DNA from: Limnanthes douglasii subsp. nivea | Taxonomy: Eukaryota; Streptophyta; Magnoliopsida; Brassicales; Limnanthaceae | NCBI GenBank assembly: GCA_036936605.1 | Contig: JAUPFV010000001.1 | Coordinates: 168,788,643-168,852,642 of the forward strand | Length of the DNA stretch: 64,000 bases | Direction of reading: 5' to 3' | In this document: piece after piece, positions 11,515 to 24,341 of the stretch | Position numbering within the stretch: position 1 is the stretch's first letter | How the letters are laid out: each line of letters starts with the position of its first letter | Notes under the pieces: generated by a model | The model's database searches: none | The model's input: the letters and a program-made list of their open reading frames with translations, nothing else | Told to the model about the DNA's origin: nothing | Translations under genes and position numbers: made by a program

Positions 11515-13960
11515 AGTGTTTTATATTTCAAGGGCTTCCTCGGCGCCCGCTTTGGAGGATTCATCGGAGGAGATTCCCGATCCCTCAGATTCCCCATATG
11601 AAATTTTGTTTGGTAACCTTTTTCCATCTTTATTAGAAACGACCATAAGGCGATACTTTTTGGGGAAAAGTTCCGAGTAACTGTCTAACTTCGATGGAAA
11701 ACGCTCACAGAATCTAGAATTAAATCAGATTTCACCTTAGCATCCTGAGCTTCCTGCTTGCTTGTACACTAAGAAGCGTAGGCAAATACAACAACTTTTT
11801 TATCCACCTCAGATTATTTCTTCATCTCTTCTAAATCTTTGACACCCTTTGCGTAAGCAGATTTGGCATTCTCAAATCCTTTATTGAGTCTACAAATGAA
11901 GGTCGAAGGGCTCCTCGGTAACATCAGGAGACGCCGCATAAAGGTCTAATTGATTTTTTTGGCGGATTAACCATATTTCCCTCGGTCATCTTGAGATACT
12001 TCTCTTTCTTCCTCTCAGCAGGCCATGGTCTTCATTTTGCATACGAGGATGGTTTGATATAATGTCCGACTCAGTAACCATGATCCGCTCTAAGGAAGGC
12101 AGATCACCCTCCCCTGTTTTAAGGTCCGTTTGAGGAAACATTTCCTTTTATATCTCCTTATCATGTTTGTTAGGTACCTGCTTACATTTATTTTCCAAAG
12201 AGTATTGGACGGCCCCATAGAGAAATCACTGTTAGCTAACGTACCTTCATCAACAAAGAAAACCTCACCATTGCCTTGTCTTTCTTCTTTTTCCCCAAAT
12301 CTTTAGTATTACCCTTGGGGATTCGGTAGCTCGAAACCCTAGACCTTGTAGAAAGAAAGACCAAAATATTGGAAACCTCCAACCTTTTCAATAAATTGGT
12401 CTTTTTAGGAAGTGTATTGAGTTGGTCCAGAGAGAGAGACTTCGTCAGATCAGTCATAGAAAGGTGGATCTTCGGCAAATGTTTTGGGGTATAACACCGA
12501 CGAAATTTGTTGGACCAAGAAATATTTCCCAAGCACTTAACTTGGTGAAAATATCATCGGCTGCCTCTTTATGCTCCTCGAATGACCTAGCATCCTTATT
12601 TTTTCCAAGGAAAAATAAGGATATGTAAAAAAAAATTTCTAAATAGGTATTAGATTACATGTGCTTTTCCAATTCAAAGAAAGATGAAGAGGATTATCGA
12701 CCGTCGTTTTCGATCCATTCTCCCATAGCCTTGAAACGTAGAAGAAATTTTTCTTCTGTTTCTTGTCAGTCTCTAAAAGGTTATCAAAAACCTTGAATTT
12801 GTTCCCCAGTGTGAGTAAATTGAAAGAGACGTACGGGTTCTTCGAAATAGTTGTTAGCTTCATGAATTGTTTAGTCGTGAATCCGGTGCCAGGGAGTCTC
12901 GAGGCCATGATGCAATCCATCAGCATAAACCACAGGTTCGGACTGGCTTGGTTGGGGCATATATCCACCAGTTCGAAGAACCCTACCATGTTAGGCTTCA
13001 AGGGGAACCAGATCCCCCAATTCGATATCTCTGCTAAGACCACTAGCTCATGGTTTTCAACCGCTAGGGGCTCTCTCCCACCTTAGGAAACCGAATCGTA
13101 ACTGAACTAAGGATTTCCCTTCGGTATCGCAACTTCTCTTTCTCAGATTCCAGAAAATACGAATAGTTCACCTTCTACAGCATGATGAGATTCTTATTTT
13201 CCACCTCGTGAAGATTACTTCTAAGAATAATAATTATTTCCGAAGGAAGCTCTACATCGGACTTACTCTTTTTGTTTCTATAAGCCTTTTTCTTTTTTAC
13301 TTGAACTTTTCCTTTGGTCCCTTGTTGGTTTCTGTCAAGGTTCTGCTGACTTTTTACTTTACCCTGATTGAATTGAACAATATCTTGGCCCTCGATCTCC
13401 TCAACAGGTTCATCGATTAAATACATTCAGTCTCCTTCTTCAACTAGTTCGATAGGTCGTGGTTCAGTTTGCACTGTTGGAGACCTAGTGTAGTCAAAAT
13501 TAACCTCTTAAGCGACACTCGAGTCTTGCTGGACAGTTGTCGCAGAGTCTTCCACGAGAACACTTGTCCCCAATAAAACTATAGATTTTGTGTACTATAT
13601 TTCCTTTGTGCGAGGATACCATTTTCTTTTGGATGCTTTATCCTTTAGGTTGTCCGGTCTCATGTTACCATCTCGAGTGTGACCTATCAAAATAATTAGT
13701 TTGCGGGGTGGGTTTGTTTGATGATTTAAGGTCACCATTGTCTTGGTGAGAATAAGTCTGACCGGGGGGTTGAGAAAGGGGCACCGCAAAACTGGTTTCA
13801 GGAACATAACTCTTAACCACTTCGGCTTACTTTTTGGTTGGTGGCCAGGGTCCGTGGTAAATAGTCTAACAGATGGATAATGGCAACAATGGTTATTGCT
13901 GAGTTTTCCTTCTGGAGACCTTCTCTGAATGATTTTATACCCAATGTCATTCAGATTCAT
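11515..13960 (-). pseudogene. Antisense extra ORF of element B (Tat 'gypsy-type transposon' family)
   Basis: The clearest piece is 13043 to 12639, with SNWGIWFPL, CIMASRLPGTGF, YVSFNLLTLGNKFKVFDNLL and FFYVSRLWENG. It aligns with SPMASRLSGISL-type blocks of the + strand ORF at 18151-18912 (CIMASRLSGISL, FYHFNMGDNYKAVDDLL, FLFVSGVWENG). The N-terminal part (13960 to 13595) is low-complexity and polar. The C-terminus near 11590-11518 is acidic and serine-rich (GSGISSDESSKAGAEEALEI then stop), like the end of the sister ORF. Numerous stops make it a pseudogene. These ORFs are a known but functionally unexplained accessory gene of some Tat retrotransposons. Confidence 0.75.
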
Positions 13961-13984
13961 AGGTTCATTCAGTGTAACAATATA

Positions 13985-14995
13985 ACACTATCGTAACTTT
14001 TTTTATATAACTCGATAAAATTGATGATATTAAAACCTTCTGGAAAAGAACGTTTAGAACAATATGAAAATTCTTTCCGAATTTTAAAATTGATGCCTGA
14101 TTTTAACCCCGTATGCGAGTCACCTTTGACTCATGTCTGGATTTCCTTACCCAAAATCCTAAAAATGTTATATAATACCGATTCTTTCAGTCATATTTAA
14201 ATCTATTGGCATACATTTGGCAGTATGGGTGCCTCACAAAAATAGAGCAAGCTTTAATCATTTTAAATCTTGGCTCATTGCAGATGTGTCAAAAAATCTT
14301 CCCCAAAACCTTTGGATAATTTTTGGGGAAAGAGATGGTTACTGGCAGGATATAACCTATAGTGATAAACCTTCCTACTGTAAAACTTGTAAACATTTAG
14401 ACCACAATTATCTCCACTGTAAAAAAACGATAACATATGATCAAATTTAACTTACCCTAATAACGCTAATTATTTAGAACAAATAACCAAAACAAATAAT
14501 CAATATGAAAAAACTAAAGATACATGGGTAATAATTGATCTAAACCTTAAAGAGTTAGAAAATATTGAAACCCAAGACTTAATTCAAACTGATGAAAATA
14601 AAACTTTCCGTCAATCCGTCTCATTAAAATCTGATTCAATCTTAAAAATAAAAACCTCAACCCATACCAAATCAAGCAACAACTAAGTAATCCCTCCTCG
14701 AGATAATAATATCTAATCTAAAGATGACAATGTCTTAATTCTAAACCAAGAAATCGAACCTCCTGATGTTTCTGACAGAGATGTGATTGAAGCAATTCAA
14801 TCCATCAACCTTGGAAACACATTCAGTATATTCAATGAAGAAGAGAACTCTGATGAATCCAAAACTCCCAAGAACAGACCAACAATCAGCCATACAACAT
14901 CACCAATCAAGCCAAAATCTTCTGCCATAAAAGATCACCTCAAAAAATGTTACCAAAAATCCAAAACCCCAAATAAAAAGTTTAAAAAGTAACTT
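13985..14995 (+). pseudogene. LINE ORF1 remnant (DUF4283-like, zinc knuckle)
   Basis: Readable pieces are MPDFNPVCESPLTHVWISLP (near 14090-14150), an open block at 14217-14450 ending in a zinc knuckle CKTCKHLDHNYLHC (C-x2-C-x4-H-x4-C), and a polar tail to 14992. This is the arrangement of plant L1-type ORF1 nucleic-acid-binding proteins. Stops and frame changes break it, and the N-terminus is absent. Confidence 0.75.
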
Positions 14996-15052
14996 AATTA
15001 ACAAAACTATGAATTTCAAAGGAACAAACGGATCCTCAACTTCTAAATCTAA

Positions 15053-16649
15053 ATGACCATAAACATACTTAACTGGAATGCAAGAGGTGTAGACAACCAA
15101 GACAACATAAGAAGAATACAATCTATAGTAAAACATGAAAATATAGATTTCATTTCTCTCCAAGAGCCAATGATCTCTAATATTAAAATTAACAAAATAA
15201 CAAATAAACTTGGCTTTGAAACTAACTTTGTAAACCTCAATAACAAAATATGGTTATTATGGAAAAACAATTTTAAAGTTCATATTCATAATAATAATGA
15301 TCAGTTTCTGCATACAATGGTGACATACCCTTCTTATAACAAAGAAGTTACGGTTACCATTGTTTAGGACAAATGTATCAGATCCCAAAGACTACCTCTT
15401 TAGGATCATTTGAGACAAAGTTTGGAAAAAATTTACACATGGTTAATTGTTGGATATTTTAATACAATCTCCAAAATTTCAGAGCAACTGGCTTGTTCCA
15501 TACTTGAATTAGAGGGATGGGTGAATTTAATAACATGATAATTGACTGCAATTTGGATGGTCCATAATTTAATAGATCAAATTTTACTTGGTCAAATAAT
15601 AACAAATGGAAAAGATAATTCCCTGTGGAGAGATGTTTTTACTATCACTAGGGTGAAGCTTTCGTCCAGAACTGGCTCAGACTCTTCACCCTTAGGGATC
15701 TCTGTTTTAATCAATTCAAATAAGACAAATCCACCTTTCAAATTCCAAAATATGCGGCTCTTCCACAATGAATTCTTAACCTTAGTCGAAACCAATTGGA
15801 AAGAAACTATTTATGGTAACCCCATAAATATCTTATGGTGTAAATTAAGAATACTCAAAGCCTTCATAAAAACCTGGAATAAAGAAGTCTTTGGCCATAT
15901 ATTTGACATGGCTGAAAAAGATGTTAAAATAGCAGAAAAACCCCTTGAAGAATCAAACAACTTTGAAAACAAATCCTCCATCTCCAAAGCTAGAGTTATC
16001 CACTTACAGTTGCTTGCCACAGAAGAAATCTTCCGGTAGCAAAAAAGTGTTTCTCTCTAGCTTAAAGATAGATATAAAAATACTCAATATTTTTATAATC
16101 ATGTTAAAAAGAGAAGAACAAAAACAAAATAAATGAAATTTTAATAAATGGAAATTGGATTGAAAACCAAGCCATAATTGGTGAATATGATATTAATCTC
16201 CTTACAAAATTTTTAAATAGCCAACATATGCATTCAATTAACTAATCAGATTTAACTCTAATAAATGATATTATCTCAAAGATCATTACAAACCAGGACA
16301 ATCAATTGTTAACCATTAATCCTTCAATGAAAGAGATCCATCAAACAATTAAAATCTTTAACCCTAATAATGTTTGTGGATTTGATGGTTTCAACTCTAG
16401 AATCTACCAAACTTGATGGAAAAAATCAAACACGACCTTTTTGAAGCAATTATAGCCTAATTCAGTAACATATCATTCCCACAAGGCATATATGCAACAA
16501 TCATATGCTTGATCCGTAAAATAACTTCACAAAAAACATGGCAAGATTTTAATAATAGAATTTCTAATCTTCTCCTCAAAATCATATCAAATGAACAAGG
16601 TGCATATGTGGAACATAAAAACATACACAGAAATATTTTAATAACTCAT
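15053..16649 (+). pseudogene. LINE ORF2 5' part: endonuclease to early reverse transcriptase
   Basis: 15053-15367 is an apurinic-like endonuclease N-terminus (ILNWNARGV, then ISLQEPM, the usual LxWNxRG and xQEx motifs). After an eroded stretch, 15542-16039 carries the endonuclease-to-RT linker (WCKLRILKAFIKTWNKEVFG). RT beginnings appear near 16340-16400 (FNPNNVCGFDGFNSRIY) and 16500-16640 (ILLKIISNEQGAYVEHKNIHRNILI). It is cut at 16649 by the LTR element. Confidence 0.75.
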
Positions 16650-17070
16650 TGATGTGGTTTATTTTCGTCTGAGGGTAAGTTTGTAATTTTTGTTTAGAAC
16701 TGTGTGGAAGTTTGAGAGTATTTAATATTTGGGTAAAGTGTAGATGGAGAATTAAGCAGCCTGGTTGTATTTAATTTTCATTACCCTCATTTAATGTTGG
16801 TGGTTGGGTATTTATACCCTTATATTTGGGCCTTATGGGCTTTCGGGTCGTGTTTAATGGACTTGGGTCGAGTTTAAGGACCCATTAGTTCTAAGTAGGG
16901 GAACATGCAGCTTAGTCAAGAAGTGATTAGGTTTTAAGTACTTTAGTTCTTGTTCGAACAGTCCAATGGATGATGGTGTTCGAACTGCACTGTCCGGTTA
17001 GGTAGACTTTGTCCGGGCTGACCCTGTCCGGTTCCCATTTAAGACCTGGTGACAGAATCCGGACTCATCA
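16650..17070 (-). repeat. 3' LTR of element C
   Basis: 421 bp, begins TGATGTGG and ends ACTCATCA in the + direction. The element reads leftward, so this is its 3' LTR. It is flanked outside by CTCAT and inside by the polypurine tract. Confidence 0.95.
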
Positions 17071-17073
17071 GTA

Positions 17074-17085
17074 GCCCCTTTTTTA
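17074..17085 (-). other. Polypurine tract of element C
   Basis: The minus strand reads AAAAAAGGGG a few bases before the 3' LTR. This confirms the leftward orientation of the element. Confidence 0.8.
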
Positions 17086-17409
17086 GGTGGTGTTCAAAAT
17101 CTTTGGACAAGACCTAGAAAACAGTATGTTGCTGGAAACAGTTACATCCGGACAGGTCCTTCGAACAGTGTTGTCTCTTGATCCGGACTGAAAAAGTTCT
17201 TGAGAACTAAACGGTTTTTTGCCAGAGTTCATGGGACACATGTCTCACTCTGATTCGTTACTTTAGCCGTTTTTTCACCTAGAATTTTGCTCCCACCTTC
17301 TCTAAAAAGCAACCTCTTCATTAAATGAAGGTGACATCAGCGCCGTTTTTTAATCATTGCAAATCCTTTCGAATTCTCCTAGGAATCAAAGCATCTTTTT
17401 GGGGTTTAC

Positions 17410-17417
17410 TATAAATT
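17410..17417 (+). promoter_or_regulatory. TATA-like box ahead of the antisense ORF
   Basis: TATAAATT lies about 105 bp before ATG 17515 and just inside the element from the 3' LTR. It would allow the antisense ORF its own transcript, consistent with its sense-oriented intron. Confidence 0.5.
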
Positions 17418-17514
17418 AAACACTTTTCTACTGTTTTACCATCATCTTTATATTCACTTTGCTAATTTTTCAGAGCTTTCTCTCTCAAACACAAGTTCTT
17501 ATTTTTGGTTGTTT

Positions 17515-20487
17515 ATGTTCACGGCTAGGAACACTTTAATCAGAGGCGGGTGGCTTAATCTATCAGAGCTAGAAAAAGCACAGAAAGTTGAAAGGGAAAG
17601 GCGCATTGCACCAAGCCTACCCACCTCCCCCATCGACAAACCAGTAACCTCAAACACAGAGCCTGATCAAGGTTCCTCCTCAACAAGAAGTGTCAAACCG
17701 AGGAGATTGTTTCAAACCAACCTTTCTCCCATTGTCTCAGGCTCATCGGTTCAAGAATCAGAACCCACTGTTGAACCAGGGTTAGCAGTTACCAGCTTAA
17801 AAAAGCCTTCCCCATTTATAGCCATGGGGTCAAATGCAGATACTTCTCCCAACAAACTGGTCGATCGAAGAAGAGGCCGGCTGGTTAAAGGGTAGGCTTC
17901 TAAAGGCACCCCTTCAAAATCAGGGGCCAAGGACAGCAATACAGGGTTAGAGGCACCCATAAAAGTACCTAAGGATAGGCTGTCCGGACCGGAGACCACT
18001 AGCTCAAGTCTCCGAAGAGAAACCACCTCACCTGAGCCCCAGCCAGAGGCCAGAGTTCAGGAAAGTATTGAGGCCCAACAGTTCGGAGGCCTGACTGAAC
18101 CAACTTCAAACTCCCCTCTCCCAAAAACAACCGAGAATCCTTCCTCGGTAATGAAGGAAGTAATGGAGGACTCTATCGAAGAGGCTCCATTCGAGTCTGA
18201 ACCCTCCAGACAAACCAGTGATGCTGCTGCTGCCAAGAAAGATAAAGGCAAAGAAAAACTATGCCTTAGGCACCCAGATCTACCAGCAATCCTTGAAGGA
18301 AAAGTGGGACCTTGTTTCCACAAGGTTAGTGTCAAATATTTACTTGTCTTGCAAAAAATTAATTATGCATTCATCCACACAGCCGAACTGGGTCGGATGC
18401 GAACAAAGTGGGGGATTCTGGAGAACGTGAAAATAAGGATCCCTATAGACCCTGAAACCCCAATGGACTGCAAACTTAGTGAAGTAGTCATCTTCACTGA
18501 GCTCTTTAACTGGGGGCTAAGGTTTCCCTTGGATCCGGAGATAGTCAGGTACCTCCATCTTATTAAGCTTTGTCCAAGCCAACTGAGCCCCAACGCCTGG
18601 TATACTCTCATGACCTGCATCATGGCCTCCAGGCTCTCCGGAATCTCTCTCCCGATGGAGGAATTCGCTGATGTGGCCAGTCTTTGCAGAAACCCTCATA
18701 TCCCCTTTTATCACTTCAACATGGGTGATAACTATAAGGCAGTGGATGACCTGCTTGAAGCGGAGAGAAATTGGAGGACTCACTTCTTGTTCGTGAGTGG
18801 CGTTTGGGAGAATGGGAAGAAGATCAAAGCTGGAGCCAACCCAAGTCTTCTTACCAGCAGATGGAGAAGTGACTGTAAGAATCTCACCTTACACTCTCAT
18901 TTTCATTTTTAGTGAATTTGCTTAACTGATTTGTCTAGTTTCTATCTCTCTCTTTTTTTAACAGTGCTGCCCAAAGACTCTAACGACTATCTAAAGGCTG
19001 GGCAGGCCACCTACACCAAGATCAACACTTGGGCTGCTGAAAAGTGGGGGAACCGTTTCCATGATGCCTTTACCGGAGGCAATCTTGCAAGGTCTCACCT
19101 CTAGAACACTACTGGTCGGAGGGACTTGAACTGGGAAGAACTCACTACTCCACCCCCTCCGGATGTAGTCCTCAAGAGAACACATGAACCGGACGGGTCA
19201 TTATACTTGCTAGGTCGAGAAGAGGCCCCGAGTAAAATGAAAGGCAAGAAGGGGAAGGGCAAGAAGACTGCAGGTGTGGCTAACCCTGCCGAGGTGGAGG
19301 AGGCTGCTCCAACAAACCCAGAGGGGCCAACCCCAAGCCAAATCGATGCTACTCTGCTAGAAGCGGTGGAGCAGGAGAGTGCTAGGGAAGAGGTAGGGTC
19401 TCCCAAACCTCCAAGGGTTCCCAAGAGAGACCGAAAACGTGGAGCAGAACACAAGGAGAGGGAGGCTAAAAAGAAAAAGACCTCCAGGGGTGATGAACTT
19501 TCTCTCCGGCCTCCGGAGCCTCTCCCCCCTGTTGACCCTACTGATCCAACAAGAGCAGAGGAGATCCCTGGTGATTTTCGAACTGACGAGGTTGGGGGAG
19601 GAGACCTCAGCATTGATGGTGTTGACATCACTAGGCTCGAGGGGCTTGGTGAATACTTTGAGAACCTCCCTAGAGATAACCTTGTTGGGCCCTACCTCCC
19701 TCCAAGTACTTCAAACTCCGTTACCTTCAATGGTAAGACCTTTACTGTTTCAAGTGAAAGGGATATTATTACTCACTCCATATTAAGTAATGTTCAGCCA
19801 ATGCTTGTTCTGGAGAAACAAGTTCGAGGTCAGGCAGATATTATCAAAGATCTCAAATCTGACAAGGATAAGTTGTCTAACGACCTCCTTACTGCCACCC
19901 AAAATGCTGACATTCTCAAGGGAGAAAACGAGGAGTTAAAGAAGAACCAGGAGGGTTGGGTTACAAAGGAGGCTAGCTTAGAGGATACTATCAGAGACCT
20001 CCGAACAAAGCTGTCCGGATTGGAGAAAGATCTCACCTCTTCAAAAGAGGAGGCGAAGGCCAAGGACCAAGTCATCCATAACTTGACAAATGACAAGATT
20101 GCGCTCGAGAACACAGTGTCCAAGGCTGCAGAAGATAAAGCTGAACTGCTAAGGGAGCAAGAGGCCAAAATTCAGGCCAAGATTGATGCTTATGCCAACA
20201 ACGTAATAGACACTCAAGAGCAAATGTATGCCAAAGTGAGGTCGGACATGGTTTTGCTTTTTCATGAGAAATTCCCGAAGAGGAACCTGGGAGATTTGTG
20301 GCTTCATGTAGATTACGAAAACCTTCCCTTCCACACCATGGCTGATGGAGACTTGCATGATTATTCTAGTGCTTCCTCCTCTAACGAAGAAGAGAACACC
20401 GGGGAGAGCCCAAACAAGGAGAAGGACGATCCCAAGAAGAAGAAGAAGACAGGTGAGGCTGAGCCATCTTCAAAGGCTCAGTCTTAG
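17515..20487 (+). pseudogene. Antisense extra ORF of element C, two exons, coiled-coil protein
   Basis: It reads opposite to gag-pol. Exon 1 runs from ATG 17515 to 18874 and has one in-frame TAG at 17893. A 90-bp intron (18875-18964, GTAAGA...TTAACAG) joins GAC-T to TG-CTG without changing frame, and exon 2 runs 18965-20487 with one TAG near 19102. The conserved N-terminal domain (about 18340-18870) reads NWGLRFPLDPEIVRYLHL, CIMASRLSGISL and FLFVSGVWENG. The second half is charged and Pro-rich with a lysine-rich KKGKGKK / KKKKTS stretch, then a long coiled coil (about 19800-20230), HEKFPKRNLGDLW and an acidic Ser-rich tail. It belongs to the family annotated in plants as putative gypsy-type transposon (Transposase_28-like), function unknown. 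A TATA-like box lies upstream at 17410-17417. Confidence 0.88.
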
Positions 20488-21002
20488 ATTATGAATTATC
20501 TTTTTACGTTATCTGAACTAAAGTCCGTGGAAGGCCAAGGCATTTTTGTAATTGTGTTCGGCATTTTGACCGGATAGATCTTTTGTTTTGTCTGACATTT
20601 TAAAGTCCTTGGAAGGCAAAGGCAATTGGGTTATTTCAGTGAATATCTTTGTTTTGCACTACTCTTGCATTCTTTCATAGTTTGTTTCAATTTTGGTGGC
20701 TAGTGTTTAAACAGCCCTTAGTTATTTCATAAATATTCTAAAGCGAGAGTGTTTAAATTCTCCGATGACAAATGTTTAAGTAGTCATCATTCCTTTAATT
20801 CAATCTGGATGGTGTGACAAGAAACAAAGTAAGAACACTTCGAATTTTTAAGAAGGCATCAAATTTTATAAAAAAGCTCGGACACCTCATTAAAACCTCC
20901 CCGCGCCACCAGGGTAGGAAAGAGTTTGCCCCCAAATATTTACATGGATTTTTAAACAAGTAAATATTTACATAGCTTCTATTCCAAGTACATCCGGAGA
21001 TG
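20488..21002. other. Convergent spacer between extra ORF and integrase
   Basis: No ORF of note. The element's two opposing transcription units end toward each other here. Confidence 0.6.
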
Positions 21003-22336
21003 CTAAATATTCCAAGGGTGATTCAAAACCCTTCCATCCTTGTCTTCTAGCCAATATGTTCCAGGTTTAAGCCTTTCAATGACCATATAAGGTCCTTCCC
21101 AAGTTGGGGCCATTTTGCCGAACAGCTTCTCTTTAGTGTGTAAGAAGACTTTCCTTAACACCTTGTCCCCCGGCTGGAAATCTCTTCTTTTAACTCTGGA
21201 AGCAAACCTGCTTCTCATCAAACCTTGATAGTGTGCAGCTCTAAGGTGAGCTTTAACTCTTCTTTCATCTATTAAGTCGAGTTGACCTCTGATTGCCACC
21301 TCATTAGCGTGTTCAGAGAAATTGTGAACTCGAAAAGAAGGGAGAGTTGCTTCTATAGAGACTATGTCATCCATCCCATAGACCAAGGCAAAAGGTGACT
21401 CTTGTGTTGCAGCCCCAGGTGTAGTCCGATAGGCCCACAAAACCTCTTGCAAATAACTAGGCCATTTTCCAGCAGCCCTTCTAAATTTTTCTTCAAACCG
21501 GACAATATAGTTCTGTTAGCCACTTCAACTTGACCGTTTGCTTGTGGGTGGAAATGTGAAGAGAAACAATGTTGTATACCCCTAGAGGCACAGAAACTCT
21601 CCATTTCCTTGTTGTCGAACTGTGATCCATTGTCTGTCGTTATCTTCTGTGGAACACCAAATCTGCAACAGATGTTGGATAAAATGAATTTTATGACGGC
21701 TTTTGATGTTGTTCCTGCCAGTGGGGCTGCTTCGATCCACTTCGAGAAATAATCAATAGCAACAATTATCATCCTGCGTCCTCCGGATGCCATAGGAAGA
21801 GGTCCCACCAAATCCAACCCCCATCGAGCAAAAGGTATAGGCTCAGAAATTGACTCTAAAGGGATGGCTGGGACATGAATTTCATTTCTATATCTCTGGC
21901 ATGGGTCACACCTTCTCACCAGCTCCTTAGCATCTTGCATTACAGAGGGCCAGTAATAACCATCCAATAAAACTCTCTTTGTTAGAGCCCTGAATCCACA
22001 GTGAGCTGATCCCTCACCATCATGTAATTCGGAGAGGACTATTTGAGACTCATCATCCCCCAAACATCGCAAAAGAGGTTTACTGTAAGACTTTTTATAC
22101 AGAACATCTCTTAGTATGATAAAACCACGAGCCTTGTGCTTCATTTTTCTTGCTAGTGATTTATCCGGAGGCAAGACGCCATCGGAGAGATACTGCAGGA
22201 GAGGAAATCTCCAATCTTGAGGTTGTTTCATCTGTACATCGAAAATTTCTTCCTCTTTACCCACATTGAGTTTAATGGAAGGGCACTCCAGCACATGGAT
22301 CCAAGGATATGACTCAGTATAGGCTATGGTTGCCAA
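21003..22336 (-). pseudogene. Integrase segment of pol, element C
   Basis: The first open part (22336-21362) has the HHCC zinc domain (LHDGEGSAHCGF ... CDPCQRY) and the DDE core (GLDLVGPLPM, TDNGSQFDNKEM, HPQANGQVEVANR). A frameshift near 21470 moves the rest to 21452-21003 (EVLWAYRTTPGAATQESPFALVYG, then the C-terminal GKMAPTWEGPYMVI). Integrase would insert the DNA copy. The stop at 21003 is converged upon by the opposite-strand extra ORF, with about 515 bp between the two stops. Confidence 0.9.
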
Positions 22337-22354
22337 GGAATCTGCTAGCTCATT

Positions 22355-22828
22355 CTATGTTCGGGGTATATGCTCATAAACAATGCTTTTGAACTTAAGT
22401 CCCTCATTTTTAAGAAGAAGTAAGTACTTTACTAGTTGCTCCTTTTTGGCCTCAGATTGAACTTGCGCATGGTGAATAAGAAGCTGGGAATCACTCATCA
22501 GCTTGACCCTTTTGGCCCCAAAAATATAAGCTAACTTTAAACCAGCTATAGCCGCTTCGTATTCGGACTCATTGTTGGAAGCCCTAAAAGCAAAACATAT
22601 AGCCTGGTACATTTTGTCACCATATGGAGAGGTCAAGCATACCCCTGCGCCACATCCCATAGTACTTGATCCACCATCCGACCGGACAACCCAGACCTTT
22701 TTATCTTTCATTTCAGTTGTTTGCTTTGTATCCCTATCTGAGTGGAATTCAACTAAGAAATCAGCCACAGCTTGGGCTTTGATTGCCGTTTCGAGGAGAA
22801 AAATTAATATCGAAGTCCCCCAACTCAA
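22355..22828 (-). pseudogene. Second (archaeal-like) RNase H of element C
   Basis: About 150 residues with the fold signature VRSDGGSSTMGCGAGV, NNESEYEAAIAGLKLA and MSDSQLLI, carrying the expected acidic residues. A second RNase H between the RT-linked one and integrase is diagnostic of the Tat clade. It is frameshifted relative to the RT segment and ends at a TAG (22355-22357) where sister elements continue (next residues NELADSLAT), so it was once continuous with integrase. Confidence 0.88.
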
Positions 22829-24206
22829 CGGACCACTTAGTCATTCTACTTGAAATGTCTGCCTTTTGAAGAACATTCTTCAAGGGAAAGGATGTCCGGA
22901 CGATAATAGGATGAGCCTGAAAATAAGGCCTCATCTTCCTTGCAGCAATTACCAAGGCTAATGCTAATTTTTCGAGCTTTAAATAGCATTTTTCTGCATT
23001 TATCAAGCTCTTGCTGATGTAGTACACCGGATGGGGGTAATTATCCACCTCTCTTACCAATACAACACTGATGGCACAAGTGGAAACTGCCAAGTATACG
23101 AAGAGTGTCTCTCCATCAACAGGTTTAAATAAAGTCTTGGGGGAGGACAGATGTTTCTTAATCTCATTGAAGGCATCATCACACTGTGAAGTCCAGTCGA
23201 ATCCCTTTGCACCCTTTAAAGTTTGAAAAAACGGAGCACATTTGTCCGAAGACCTCGAGATTAATCGATTTAAAGCAGCCAACCTCCCAGTCAACCGTTG
23301 TACTTCTTTAATATTCCGAGGAGACTCAATTTGGAATAAAGCATTAAGCTGGTCCGGATCGGGCTGTATCCCTTGCTCACTTATTATATACCCCAGGAAT
23401 TTCCCGCACTGCACTCCGAACACACATTTCTCTGGATTTAGCTTCAAATTTACTTTTACTAAGTTAGCAAAAGTTTCTTGGAGGTCTGCCAAGTGCATTT
23501 GTTTATCCACACTTTTTACCATCATGTCATCAATGTATACTTCTATATTTCTTCCAATTTGATCAGCAAAGGCTTTGTTCACCAATATCTGATAAGTAGC
23601 CCCAGCATTTTTCAACCCAAATGGCATCACCTTGTAACAGTGAAGACCCCTAACAGTGACAAAGGTCGTATGCTGCTGATCCTTCAGATCTACTTGAATC
23701 TGATTGTACCCGGAGAAGGCATCCATGAAAGACAGTAGCTTATTCCCAGAAGTGGAATCCACCAGCTGATCAATCCGGGGGACTGGGTATAAATTTTTCG
23801 GGCAAGCCCTATTGAGATCTGTGAAGTCAATGCACATACGCCACTTGCCATTTTTCTTTTTCACCAAGACCGGATTGGCTGTCCATAAAGGGTACTGAGA
23901 TTCCTTTATATGCCCCATTTTAGTAAGCCTGTCAACTTCTTGAACAATAACATCAACCTTTTCCTTAGAAAAAGCCCTTCTCTTTTGTACCACTGGTGCT
24001 ATGTCTCTCCGGATGGATAGGTGATGTGATATAATATCTGCTGGAACCCCAGTAACATCAGCATTGCACCAAGCAAACACATGCGGATGGTCTTTTAGGA
24101 AATTCAACATTTTATTCTTCAGTTCGGATGGCATTTTGGACCCTATCTTGACATTTTTTCCTTCTTCCAAAGAATGTGTTTCAACTTCTTCAACCGGTAT
24201 CAACAC
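22761..24206 (-). pseudogene. Reverse transcriptase-RNase H segment of pol, element C
   Basis: Open for 481 residues in the same frame as gag. It begins with the linker HPHVFAWCNADV. The RT core follows (SQYPLWTANPVLVKKKNGKW; FGLKNAGATYQ; catalytic VYIDDMMVKS near residue 225), then the thumb and the RT-linked RNase H (FDWTSQCDDAFNEIKKHLSS, VYYISKSLINAEKCYLKLEK). RT copies the element RNA into DNA. The frame is lost near 22800, at an A-rich run just before the second RNase H. Confidence 0.9.
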
Positions 24207-24341
24207 TCCAGGGGTCTCTCTGGGGTCATCAATTTCACCCTCACCCCCAGAAAGCCCTTCAAACTGTTATTCTTCATTGATACGAACTGCCCCCAACGTC
24301 CGTGGAGCCAGTGCTATGGCATAACACTCTCTTGCAATCTT

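Larger units (their letters stand above)
6540..13975 (+). mobile_element. Decayed Tat-like Ty3/gypsy retrotransposon (element B)
   Basis: Rightward gag (from about 6553), protease, RT, RNase H, second RNase H and integrase (to about 10870) are followed by about five 54-bp tandem repeats (11002-11276) and a leftward extra ORF (13960 to about 11515). The layout matches the 16650-27103 element in mirror image. No LTR is recognisable at either end: the left end meets element A and the right end meets a LINE at about 13980, so both LTRs were lost or lie beyond recognition. Confidence 0.8.

Noticed and set aside
19101..20358. Minus-strand open frames opposite the antisense extra ORF
   Set aside because: They are shadows of the GC-richer coding region on the + strand and lack family motifs.
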